A DNA stretch of 64,000 bases from Raphanus sativus. Lineage: Eukaryota > Streptophyta > Magnoliopsida > Brassicales > Brassicaceae. The position numbers were made by a program, and so were the translations under genes. The stretch is from positions 6,634,001 to 6,698,000 of the forward strand of contig NC_079517.1 of the NCBI RefSeq assembly GCF_000801105.2, read 5' to 3'. Under the pieces are notes generated by a model. That model was not told where the DNA came from. It searched no databases and was given only the letters and a program-made list of their open reading frames with translations. This document shows positions 37,499 through 48,454 of the stretch, one piece after another; the first letter of the stretch is position 1, and each line of letters starts with the position of its first letter.

Positions 37499-37718
37499 AC
37501 ACTTCAGTTTGCTGTTCTGTTTTTCAGTTAACGGTTTGTTTTTATGTTAAAACTATTTTTCGAGTTTGTCAACTCAATTCACCACAAAAGAGAAGCTTTT
37601 TTATTGCAATGTAAGGGAGAGGCAAAGGGCAAATACTATTCTTTATGATGAATAAAAACAATCCTTGAAAATAAGGTTTTATTATTACTGTGATATGATG
37701 ACCAGATCACATGCTCTC

Positions 37719-40632
37719 TCAAGGAAAAAGATCCTGCATGTCGATGATGTCTGCAAGACAACCGGCTGCAGTTGTGTCGTTCCCGGCTCCGGCACCTTGA
37801 ATCACCAAAGGCTGCTCCTTGTAGCAACGACTACGTATCTCTACCTGCAGGTTTTCTAATCAATTTTATCACTTATCCTCACGAGACAGTATACAGAAGG
37901 AAGTCTTGTGTTTGCGTGCAATAATGTGAGCTTAAGAGGCCATTGTGTGTAAGGAAGGGCTGTTTAAACTATAGTATATGTGAGGCAGTTTTTAAAAAGA
38001 TATTTGAAAAGAGCGTTATGACAAACTTACTATATTGTCACTGCCTCTTAGTCGTCCCAATGGCGAATCTTTTGGAACTTCTCTAATGCCTACTTGAACG
38101 CTGTAGAGAGACCGTGAAATTCAGTCAGACAAAAACTACGACATTGTACGCTAGCATTCTATGGGTGAGTTCAGGAAGAGACTTGTTAATTTACCTTGAG
38201 CCCTCAATCACACAAACATAACGAAGCACACACCCGTTTGATGAAGCTCTTTTAACTCTCTCCTCAATGCTCTGATCAAGTTTTGCTATTCCATTTTGGA
38301 GGAAATCATCCACAGTCATGACTCCAGGTCTCATCTCTTCAGGGTACAAGCTCTCTATCTACAATCATGTCAGAAGAAAAATGATAAAAAGAAGTTCTGT
38401 TAAGAGCAATTCTTTTCGGAATCGAGAAAGCACAACAAATGTTCCAGATAAGGCTGAGACCAGCATCTCTAAAGCTCAGTTCGAACTTCACAGTTAATAA
38501 CAAAAGGTGAACTAGAATTCACCAGCCACAGTTTTCAACTGAAATTTGACTCGAAGAGAGTTGGTTCACCAAACATAAATCACAACATATAATTCACAAG
38601 ATTTTGACAAATGAAATGTTTTGAATACGGTTAGTACCTTAATGCTATCCATAATTATCCTCTTCCCAAGAAGTCGAGCAAGAATCAAACCCTATCTTGA
38701 CAGAAAACAACAACATAGTTGAGATACATAAAAGTTTGTATTAAAGAATTTGAGAAGAAATGCTATACATACCTTTCTAGCAACATCCATGCCACTAAGG
38801 TCATCACGTGGATCTGTGAACATGTCAACCAAACAAGATGTTTTGAGTATTCAAACGTGATTTTCCTTTTCATCTAATTACGAGTAAATTTTTTATTTTT
38901 CCCAAGACCAAATCAATTATAAGAAGAAAGCAAGTTGGAGCATATTGTCAATCTATAAAACAGATTATGGAGTACAGAAAGGGAGATAAATTGATATATA
39001 CTTATAGTGCTACTAAAAAGAAAGCAGTTAACAATCGCTCAAAACAAAACAAGATACTTTACGAGCCATGATGACTAAACGAAACTGGAACAAACCTGGT
39101 TCAGTATACCCCAGCGTCTTAGCAGCTCGAACAACTTGGCTTAGAGGCCTTCCATCTTCAAGCTCACTCATTACATATCCCAAGGTACCTGTTTATAAAT
39201 GAAGCAGGATACAAATAGTACATTGCATAAATTGGGATAAAAACAATGACAAACATCTATAATAATACTATGCTAGCAAAATGAACTGCATCTGGAAGTG
39301 TGATTACCGCTCAAACTACCGACAATGCTATGAACAGGATCTCCGGATGAAATTATGCGGTTCATGGATGCAATGACAGGAAGCCCAGCACCAACCTGTA
39401 TAAGAAAAAACAGAGCAAGAACTTTAAGGTTTTTCACCACACAGCCAACCACTCATGATTATGTAGAAAAGTAAAACTGGATATTTGACGAAGAGTACAT
39501 TTGTACAGCTAGTTTCATTATCAAAGACTAGAAAAATAAGAATCTAATAGTGTCACTCTCTATATAAAAGGGCCGTGTTTCACCTACAGTGGATTCATGG
39601 CGGATACGTCGAGGATCCAAAACCAATTTGTCATAATGTTCCTGCGTAGAAGACAAGATGATAAACATATGTAACTCGTGACTATTATGTTGTAAAGTTA
39701 GGAGAATTCGATTGAACAAAGCATCATTTTTCCGCTTTAAAAACCGGACAAATGTTCAAGACTATATGCTGTCTCCAGATGAATTTATTCGTGCTAATGA
39801 TTCACCACAACAAAACCAAAAGGGCAAATAAATAACTCAGCTGAACATTTTTTGATGTCCACATATGTAATACGAGGTTACCAGTGTGGAAGTAAGAGGC
39901 TTCTTATTTGCTAGGACAGCACAGCAACCCAAGTCAACTGCCTTCATCAATATCTCAACCGTTTCACTGCTGGCTGAGCAATCCACAACAACTAAGCCTA
40001 TAGGAAAAAAAAAGACTTTTAAATCTTATAAGAACTCAGAGAGACATGTCTTGAAGCTACATGCATTATATTTAGGCCTAAACACTAAAGCTGACCTGTC
40101 GATTTACCCAGAAGTTGTGCAATTTCTTCCGTCTCCCTTGTTGACTCAGAACCATTGAGCACACGATATTCACCTTTTCCTGTGATTGAAAACAGATTAT
40201 AATAATATCATTCCCATAAATCAGGATGAAACTGGATGATTGGAGAAAGAGTTAGTCTCTGACCTAAAGCACCAAGCGTGGATAACGGAGAACCAGCAGA
40301 TTTGAGACGGCAAACAACTGACAAGAGATCATCATCAAGTTCCTCTTTGACCACATCCACTGGAACAAGTAAGGATTTACTGTCACTGACTCCAATCACC
40401 CGTATATGAACTCCCTGTCCAACAGAAGACGAAGACGATTCAGAAAAACATAGAGAGGATTAACATCTAACATCAGCTTTTTTGGATTCATTCGAAATCA
40501 ATCGAGAAAAACAAAGAGATATGATGAATATGGGACCATTTTGGCGTGTAGGGATCGGAAAGAGACAATGTGCTGAAGAAGTTGTCGGCCAACGCCTCCA
40601 CAGCCCATGAGAACCACCGATATCTTCTTCAT
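37719..40632 (-). CDS. homoserine dehydrogenase, monofunctional
   Basis: Reduces aspartate semialdehyde to homoserine with NAD(P)H on the way to threonine, methionine and isoleucine. It lacks the aspartate kinase domain of the bifunctional plant enzymes. Twelve exons: 40632-40537, 40414-40264, 40179-40096, 39997-39882, 39641-39588, 39395-39308, 39188-39096, 38813-38773, 38691-38638, 38358-38195, 38100-38031, 37844-37719. They give 378 aa in frame. Seen: Rossmann start ISVVLMGCGGVGRQLLQ; VVVDCSAS and AVLANKKPL cofactor-side motifs; the family signature GTLGYVMSELEDG through [24 protein letters not shown], including the conserved Asp and Lys; and the C-terminal nucleotide-site segment VIQGAGAGNDTTAAG. 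The exon 5 donor was taken as ACT|GTAGGT because the competing AG|GTGAAA donor breaks the frame. Counterpart by gene order: At5g21060. Confidence 0.93.
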
Positions 40633-41790
40633 CCTTCCTTCCTTCCTTCTTTCTCAGATTTCCTCCGCTTCGCTAGTATTGACTGACTACGAACGCTAGC
40701 TAACTATGGCTCATATCATATGGGTAACCATGGCTTATTCCCGGAACGTCTGAAAAAATAGTTTTTTTTTTCTCAATTAAACTGTGAAAAAATTTAAAAC
40801 TCGCAGAATAATAAAATAAATATTTAATTGATTTAGATATTTTAAAAGGTATTCATCTTTTATAAAAAAAAATATCAGTAATAAAATAATTATTACATAA
40901 TATGAAAATAACTAAAATTTATTAATATTACTTTAGTTCTTATATAAATATTTAGTTTATTTTTTAATATGATTTAATAACAGATTAACATTTGATAATA
41001 TTATTAAAAAAATTATAATATAACTTTATTTTTAACATAACTATTTATTATAAAAAATATTGCAATTTATTTAAAATTTTAAAATGGTATTAGCATATGA
41101 TTTAGTAACATGAAAGTCTAGTTGATGTTTTTTAATTATAACAAATTAAATATCATATAAATAAGTTTAATCAATTTAATATGTATTTCACCATTCCGTA
41201 AATTTTATTTTTTTGGTGACTTAATTACTTTTTCTATAGGTTAATTGATAATTTAACGATTCCACGATTAAACGATGGCCACCAATTGGCAGACAAAGCT
41301 GAAAATAATAATAATCAGATTGGGTCTCTGCTTGTTACACCACCAATAGACGTTAATTGTGGTTTATTTCGGTTTGGCAAGTGAATCGATTGATTTTTTT
41401 TTTGTTATTTATTTTCTTAAATTTGTTTGATTTTAAAAGCGTGAATACGGAAATTAAGGGTTTTGTGCCTATGGAGTTTCTCTTCTCTTTGCTGGCAAAG
41501 ACGGGACGAGTCAAAACTCTGGTTGTCTTGTTTGGTCAAAGAATCGGGTCACCAGCCCGTAAGTTTTAATTTACTTGTCAATGCTTGTTTCTTTTCTTGT
41601 TAGGATTCGTTTTGCGTTCGGTGATAAAGAGAGTTTTGTTACTGAATTTATTCTTTGAGAAATGTTGATTTTGCTTTATGTGCAGTTGTTTTGTTGTTAG
41701 TTTTGGTAAATTCAGCCATGGACTGTCACAAAAAGTGTAATTGTAGCCGAATCAAGAATAGCTATCACTAAGAAAAACAAAACATTAAGA
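40633..41790. other. AT-rich spacer, possible short ORF
   Basis: Very AT-rich at 40740-41230. The ORF at 41357-41569 has no recognised family. Nothing else supported. Confidence 0.4.
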
Positions 41791-41791
41791 G

Positions 41792-42093
<302 letters not shown>

Positions 42094-42163
42094 AAAGTAG
42101 ATTCTTTTTCTTACCTTGCTTCCTGCATGCCTCTCTAGATGTGAACGGTACTATCTGGCACTT

Positions 42164-42506
42164 CTACTCATCAGGAGTGCTTCCTGGTTGAATAAACATC
42201 TGAAGCGTACGTTCGATTAGAGCTTTTAAACTTTCAAGGTTTTTTTCACTGTCCAGTAGATTGAATTTGCCAACGACGCTGTCCTTCTCAACAAAGGAAA
42301 CCAAGCAACCCGAGGTAACCTTGGTATGCAGTGGGCATTGCACCACCACAACCAACCAGAGCCAAAGAAGAGGAGCGGAATGAAGAAGGAGGGTGGTCTA
42401 GTAAGTACACAGCTGCTTCCCTTTTGGCCTCTTTGCAGTTCTTGAAGTAGTTAATGACTTTGCCCCGATCGTCGAATTTTTCAAAAAAATAATTATTATT
42501 ATTCAA
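42164..42506 (-). pseudogene. unresolved short coding-like fragment
   Basis: Two overlapping minus-strand frames carry protein-like segments: EAKREAAVYLLDHPPSSF in one and TSGCLVSFVEKDSVVGKFNL in the next. This suggests one frameshifted ancestral reading frame. The first segment loosely recalls the AAYLLD stretch of plant type II PI4-kinase-gamma proteins. This is a guess without alignment; treat as unknown. Confidence 0.25.
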
Positions 42507-42961
42507 AATGATGTCATTTGATAAAAATGGATGGTTAATATCTTTGGAAGATATATATATAAATATGATTTTGAGAGTTTATGTAATATTATTTAAATTT
42601 TAAATTTTTACAAAATTTATCACAACAACGTTATTTGATAAATTAGTGCTTAAATAACACATTTGACGATCAATATCTAAGCATAATTTTTAGAGTTCAT
42701 GTAATATTTTGTATTTTTTGCTTAATTCACTATAAATTTCGATAAGAAAAATATATAATGCTTAAAATTTATGTAGTATTTTTGAAATTTTATGTAGTTC
42801 AGTATGGAATATATACTACTATAAAGTTCGAGAAAAAAATAGGCACTTTTACCCGTTCGCAACTATAGTGAGTAATTTTGTTGGTTCGATTGGATAAGTA
42901 ATTCAACCCGGTTATTAGAGTTGAATGATTTCGGTTATCTGAGCTTTGTCTTCCTCAGATC
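42507..42961. other. AT-rich spacer
   Basis: No gene or clear repeat, apart from a few recurring AGTTTATGTAATATT-like phrases between 42575 and 42790. Confidence 0.4.
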
Positions 42962-42969
42962 ATTAATCC

Positions 42970-43679
42970 TAGGGGTGGGCACTTCGGTTATTTTATCGGT
43001 TCGGTTCGGGTTCGGTTCGGTTTGGTTAATTCGGTTCAATGATTTATCCAACCAAAGTAAACCATAGTTAGTTCGGTTTGGATCGGTTTCGGTTCGGTTT
43101 GAACTCAGTTTGGTTTGAATTCGGTTTGGTACTAAAACACAAACGCATGGTCATAAAATCATCGTGTTGACGATTATAAAAAACTAAATTATGTTGACTA
43201 AATTCAATATAAAACCGAAAAAACTTTTAGAAACACAAAACATTTATAAGAGCACAATCAAATCAAAGTTAACTATAATAAATAGAAAATTAAAAAACAT
43301 CGTTAATAATACCTCTACAAAATAAACTATGTAAACTAAATATAATGTAAAACTGAAACAAAAACTTTAACAAATTATAAACATCAAATAAAAATTAACT
43401 AAACTAAATAGAAAACTAAAAAAAAATCCTTAATAAAATTAACAATAACTTTAGTCTTAGCATTTTAGTATATTGTATATTGCTATATGCACATTGGTTA
43501 TGGGTTCGGTTTAATTTGGTTCGGTTCAACGTGGTTCGGTTCGGATCGGGTTCGGTTGGTTCGGGTTGGGAAAATCTTAAACCTAACTGTTTGATAATAG
43601 ACTTTGGTTCGGTTCGAATCGGTTTCGGTTCGGTTGGTTCGGTTCGATCGGTTCGGTTCGGTTTTTTTGCCCACCCCTA
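42970..43679. mobile_element. non-autonomous hAT-type element
   Basis: Termini TAGGGGTGGGCA and TGCCCACCCCTA are inverted (the inner base differs slightly). A perfect 8 bp target duplication ATTAATCC flanks it (42962-42969 and 43680-43687). An 8 bp duplication plus this TIR points to the hAT superfamily. Both subterminal regions are packed with GGTTCGG/CGGTTTGG heptamer-like repeats (about 42985-43130 and 43498-43665); the middle is AT-rich. No transposase is encoded; the ORF at 43480-43680 is just translated heptamers. Confidence 0.88.
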
Positions 43680-43810
43680 ATTAATCCCACCCCACCCATG
43701 AAACCCGAGAAGATTCACCCCTTCTGATTCAATATTATCGGAGACTCAGATCGAGCCTAGACCTGCAAATTAAAGCTGTTGTTTAATTTCACGGAAGAAG
43801 AAGACTCAGA

Positions 43811-44724
43811 ATGGATACTTTCAGCGCGGAGGATCTATCGACGATCGGGGGAATCGCGACAGTATCTCTCCTTCATTCCTTCATTCCCACGCATTGGTTA
43901 CCTTTCTCCATCGTTGGACGCGCTAAGAAATGGACTCTTTCCCGAACCCTCTTCGTCAGTATGTTTCCATTTTCTCGTTTCATGTTCTGCATTTCCATGA
44001 GTTAACCTAATAATCCTTAAGGCATTATTGTCATGATTTGAGATATGACTAATAATATGTGTATATGTATTTATTTTCTGATTTTATCTATTTTCAGCTG
44101 CGTTTGGAGCAGTCCTGCATGTCATATCCACTGCCCTTCTTGGTATAACAGCCATCACGATGGCTAATACCATCGCCGGTGAAGAGACTGTTCACAAGCT
44201 TGCTTCCCTTTTGCTTGTGTTTCTCGGCGGGAGCTATATCCTGCTGTTTTTGGCTGGTAAAGGAGGCCACGCTCATTCTCATAACCAACCCATGGAGAAA
44301 ATGGCTGTTGCTGGGCTTGTCCTTGTTCCCGCGTTATCTCCTTGTGCAACCACCCTCCCTGTTTTCCTCGCTGTTGGGAAACTCAAAGCCCATGATGGTT
44401 CTCGCCATCATAGTTCTGCTGATCAGGTGAGAGAGGCTAATACTATATTAGACCACCATCTTAGGGAAAATTAAGCATGGTTTTAACAAGGAATTATTTG
44501 ATATTATTATTTTGGGCAGCACCATTTTGGTGATGACGTCGCTGGTAGCTCTATCGTTCTATGGTGCAAGCCAGCTGAAGTTTCACTGGGTGGAAAGATA
44601 CGACAAACTACTGGTTGGTTCTGTCCTGTGTCTGGTAGGTGTCTTGACCCTTCTCTTCCATGATCATGACCACCATGGTGGTCATGAAACACATCAGCTC
44701 CACAGGAAAATCATTACTCTCTAG
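43811..44724 (+). CDS. polytopic His-rich membrane protein, function unknown
   Basis: Exons 43811-43958, 44098-44426 and about 44520-44724 would give some 225 aa. Several hydrophobic segments are seen: TIGGIATVSLLHSFIPTHW, FGAVLHVISTALLGITAITM, ASLLLVFLGGSYILLFLAG, MAVAGLVLVPALSPCATTLP and LLVGSVLCLVGVLTLLF. His-rich loops lie between and after them (GGHAHSHNQP, HDGSRHH, HDHDHHGGHETHQLH). His loops and the PALSPCATT segment suggest a metal or small-ion transporter, but this is inference. The neighbour order suggests the counterpart of At5g21070. Odd: exon 2 ends on a codon boundary (GATCAG|GTGAGA) and the only acceptor (GGGCAG|C) puts exon 3 out of frame with the clearly conserved-looking STILVMTSLVALS...FHWVERYDKLL segment. 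Either a 1-2 bp indel or an unrecognised splice site is involved. Confidence 0.75.
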
Positions 44725-46309
44725 AGGCCACTTCTGTTTTGCTGTGTTTTGTCTGTTTGTTGTAGAGCGGCCTTGATGTCTTCTCACCTTGTATGTCTAT
44801 AACTAGTTGTAACGCACTCTGTTTCACGTGCAGTGTTAAATTCCTATTAACATAATAACATTAGTTGTGAATTGACAATTTCTACCATTTGTTTAGTCAT
44901 CTACCTTTTTTTCTTTATTTAATAGGAAGAAGAAGTGGAGTTGGTGATTATTCCGACATTTTAAGTGTTTAAGTGCATGTGTTTATGGGATCAGATTCCA
45001 TATTAAGAATCGAATACCATTGACTTTGATTAAATCCTAATTCTTAAGTTTGCACTCAGCTCTTCTCCTTTTTGTTCCTCAGTGCACAAAACTCACATTC
45101 CATCGAATAAATTGATAGAGCGTTTGTACCAAACTACACGCAAAAAGCGAATATCATCACACATTAATAGTGTATGCACACAAAGAAAGCAGTGTTTGTT
45201 TCCGTGTGAACTCTCTCTAGTTTCCAATTTTTTACCAGCGCAACACCTGTTTTACTGCTTTGACCAATTCAACGAATTACTAGAAGACTTTTGAAACCAA
45301 AAAAAAAGAGTTACACGACTTCCCTTCTTCGTCTTCTTCTTCTAAAAATCAACGCTCAACTGTTAAACTCGAATCCAAAGCAAAAATCACTTTAATCTTT
45401 TTTAAAAACTAAACTTATTATCTAAAAATTGTATCATATTTAAAATAGATTAAAGTTTAAACCAAAGTAGTCCATATTCTCGACATATTCTCATATATCA
45501 TGGAGAATACAGCTCCACTTAAAGTACAATTGTATTTAAATATACTCTTCTTCCATTTTGTTTCACATTTTTCAAATGCAAAATTGTTCCAGTGCGCTTA
45601 TCTGATTGTTATTTTTCCAACAGTATTCCATTAGTATGATTTAAATTCACAAATCACTACATTACAGTGTCCAAATAAAAAGCTCGAGTAAACTAAATTG
45701 TTCTTAAGTGCAAAATAAACGTCTTTATCAATCATGTATTTCAATTTTATATTAATTATATAATGTTATCTTCATTTAATATATGTTTTTAAATATTTAA
45801 TATCATAAATTAATTAAATTAATATAATAAATAAATATTAGAAATTAATTAGGTTATATTAGCTAATATAGTTTATTTTTTTCAAAAAGTAAGAACAAAA
45901 AAAAAGTTAATAACCAGTTTATAGTTTAGAAAGTTCAAATTCAAAAGATGAAGCATTATTGGAACAAAACTTACTTTAAAATGAAATAAAAATAGAAAAT
46001 GAAGCACTATTAGAGGTGGTTATTATCACAAATCACTACACTACAGTGTCCAGATAAACAGTTTGAATAAAAAAAGATAAAAGTAAAAAAAAAGACAAGA
46101 ATATTAAAAGTAAAGGAACCAAAAAAGACAGGAAGTAGAGAAGTCTATCTTCTCTCCGTCGTTCCCAACACCAATCGCATAATCAATCAATTGAACTTCA
46201 ACAAAGAGAAAGAGAGAGAGAGCGAAACCCTAATATCTCTGATCGTAAAAAAAGAGAGAAAACTAACTTTACTCAATTCCCTTTGTTTTCTTCTTCCAAT
46301 TAGCTCACG
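44725..46309. other. spacer and promoter of the LRR gene
   Basis: AT-rich. A stretch of about 33 bp, TCACAAATCACTACATTACA with the following GTGTCCAAATAAA, occurs at about 45648-45680 and again with few changes at 46026-46058, in direct orientation. The last 170 bp before the ATG (pyrimidine-rich, GAGAGA leader) are the likely 5'UTR. No gene seen. Confidence 0.5.
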
Positions 46310-48454
46310 ATGGCGTTCCGAAACTGTCGGTGGGAGCTCCTCGCGGCTTCTCTAGCCCTGACTTTAGCTCTGATTCACCACCCGGTGGATGCGAACTCGG
46401 AAGGAGATGCCCTTTACGCTCTTCGCAGGAGCTTATCGGATCCAGACCATGTGCTCCAGAGCTGGGATCCAACTCTTGTTAACCCTTGTACCTGGTTCCA
46501 TGTCACCTGTAACCAAGACAGCCGCGTCACTCGTGTGTAAGATCCTCTCTCTCTCTTGGCTCCTGTTCTGAAGAATCTATGGAGATTCTGTTGATACAAA
46601 GTCTCTCTTTTTTAGGATATAATTTATGAGTTAGTTTCTAATTTTAGATTTGTCCAGACAGACTTATGTCTGAGCTCTAACATGAGAGTCTAATTCATAC
46701 ATACACCTTAAGTCGAAGCTGTTTTTTTTTTTTCTCTTATGTAAGATAGAGCTTTGCTATAAGTGATATGTTGTTGTTACTTGTTAGAGATTGTGAAATT
46801 GAGAAGAGCAAACAATCTTTTTAGTTCGGACATTCTGTATGCTTTGATTATCTTCTTCACCAGATGTTTTGTTTTCTCTTTTATCTGTTGTCAAGTCAAA
46901 TCAGGATCTAGTTTATGTTGTCATGATTGTCCTTGGAAACACTTCTTCATCAAACTATTTAAGAATAATAACAAAAAAAAAAAGACTTTCTTGTTCAACT
47001 TTACAATATGAAAAAGGGGAAATCTCAAGATCATTACATCTCACTCTAGTCATTGTATTCCTTAAAAGTCTAGAAAAGAATCCCCAATAGTTATTCCATG
47101 ATCTACTAACCAGTTTAATCTTGCTTGTACCTAGTGATTTTCTCAATTCTTTTTTTTTTTTGCTGATTAAGATTGCGTTTTACTCCTTACTTTGTGAGTT
47201 GCTTACGCTTGTAGAAGAATCTTAGATCCCTTGTTACTGATTACATTTAATTATCTCTCAGAACTGTTTTATTAGGTAAATGAAAATAATGCTTAATGAC
47301 TCTTGTAATCTTATTATCTCTTCCTTCTTAGATATAAAAGATTGGTATTTTGCTACTTAAAAGCGTATCTCTGATTCTACATTTTTTTTTGTTGTTTTTG
47401 ACAGGGATTTGGGTAATTCAAACCTTTCAGGACATCTTGCACCTGAGCTTGGGAAGCTCGAGCATTTACAGTATTTGTATGTCACCCACTCTTTTGGCTT
47501 TGCACCTTTTCGAGTTTTTTTAAAAAACTTTTTTTTCCAGTACCTACCAGCTGGGACAAAATTATAATTGATTGACACGGGGAACTACACTAACTGTATT
47601 TATAGACAATGTTGAATAACATTCTACTTGTGTTATAATTGATTGACACAGGGAGCTGTACAAAAACAACATCAAAGGGACTATACCTTCTGAACTAGAA
47701 AATCTGAAGAACCTCATCAGCTTGGATCTGTACAACAACAATCTTACTGGGAAAATCCCTTCTTCTTTGGGGAAATTGAAGTCTCTGGTCTTTCTGTAAG
47801 TAAATGTGTAAGAAAGTTATACCTATAGTCAGTCATATTAGCTTTGAAAATTGCAAACTAATTCAGAAAACAAATTGTGCTGCAATTTTCTCAAAAGGTT
47901 TATGCTAGTTGCTAGTTGCTAGTTGTTCATCATTTGATATGATTCAGTACCTGATTATCTTCATACCCTGCCTGTAAAAAAATCTGTTTAATGTTGCAGA
48001 CGGCTCAACGACAACCAATTGACTGGACCAATCCCTAGAGAACTCACGAAAATCCCAAGCCTTAAAGTTGTGTAAGTTCAGCTTTTCTTTATTCTGTCCT
48101 TGTTTTGCTAAACGATCTGCTACTGTTTTCTTAAGCACACCCGTTTTCAATTCAACCTACTTGACTTCATACTCTTGCTTTGTCATCATTGGCTCAGTGA
48201 TGTATCGAACAATGATTTGTGTGGAACTATCCCAACAGAAGGACCTTTCGGACACATTCCTTTGCAGAAGTAAGTCCCTTTTTTGTCTCTCACTTGGCCA
48301 ACAAGTTTCTTGATACTGTTTACCCCTGCAAGAAGTTGCATATTAGCATTTGTGCCTAATAACTCTGAACGATTGTTGCAGCTTTGAGAACAACTCGAGA
48401 TTGGAGGGGCCGGAACTAATCGGTCTTGCTAGCTACGACACCAACTGCAACTGA
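46310..48454 (+). CDS. secreted leucine-rich repeat protein (SERK-ectodomain-like)
   Basis: Six exons: 46310-46536, 47405-47476, 47652-47795, 48000-48071, 48198-48269, 48382-48454. They encode 219 aa in frame. The signal peptide lies at about 1-29 ([19 protein letters not shown]). It is followed by an LRRNT cap ([33 protein letters not shown]) and five LRRs of 24 aa, one per 72 bp exon (the 144 bp exon holds two). Typical cores are [38 protein letters not shown] and [17 protein letters not shown]. It resembles the extracellular part of SERK receptors but ends without a transmembrane helix or kinase ([12 protein letters not shown] stop). It is a natural soluble LRR protein of the At5g21090 type, probably apoplastic or membrane-associated through partners. 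Confidence 0.93.

Noticed and set aside
43480..43680. ORF rich in VRFGSVGS
   Set aside because: It is a translation of GGTTCGG heptamer repeats inside the hAT-type element, not a gene.
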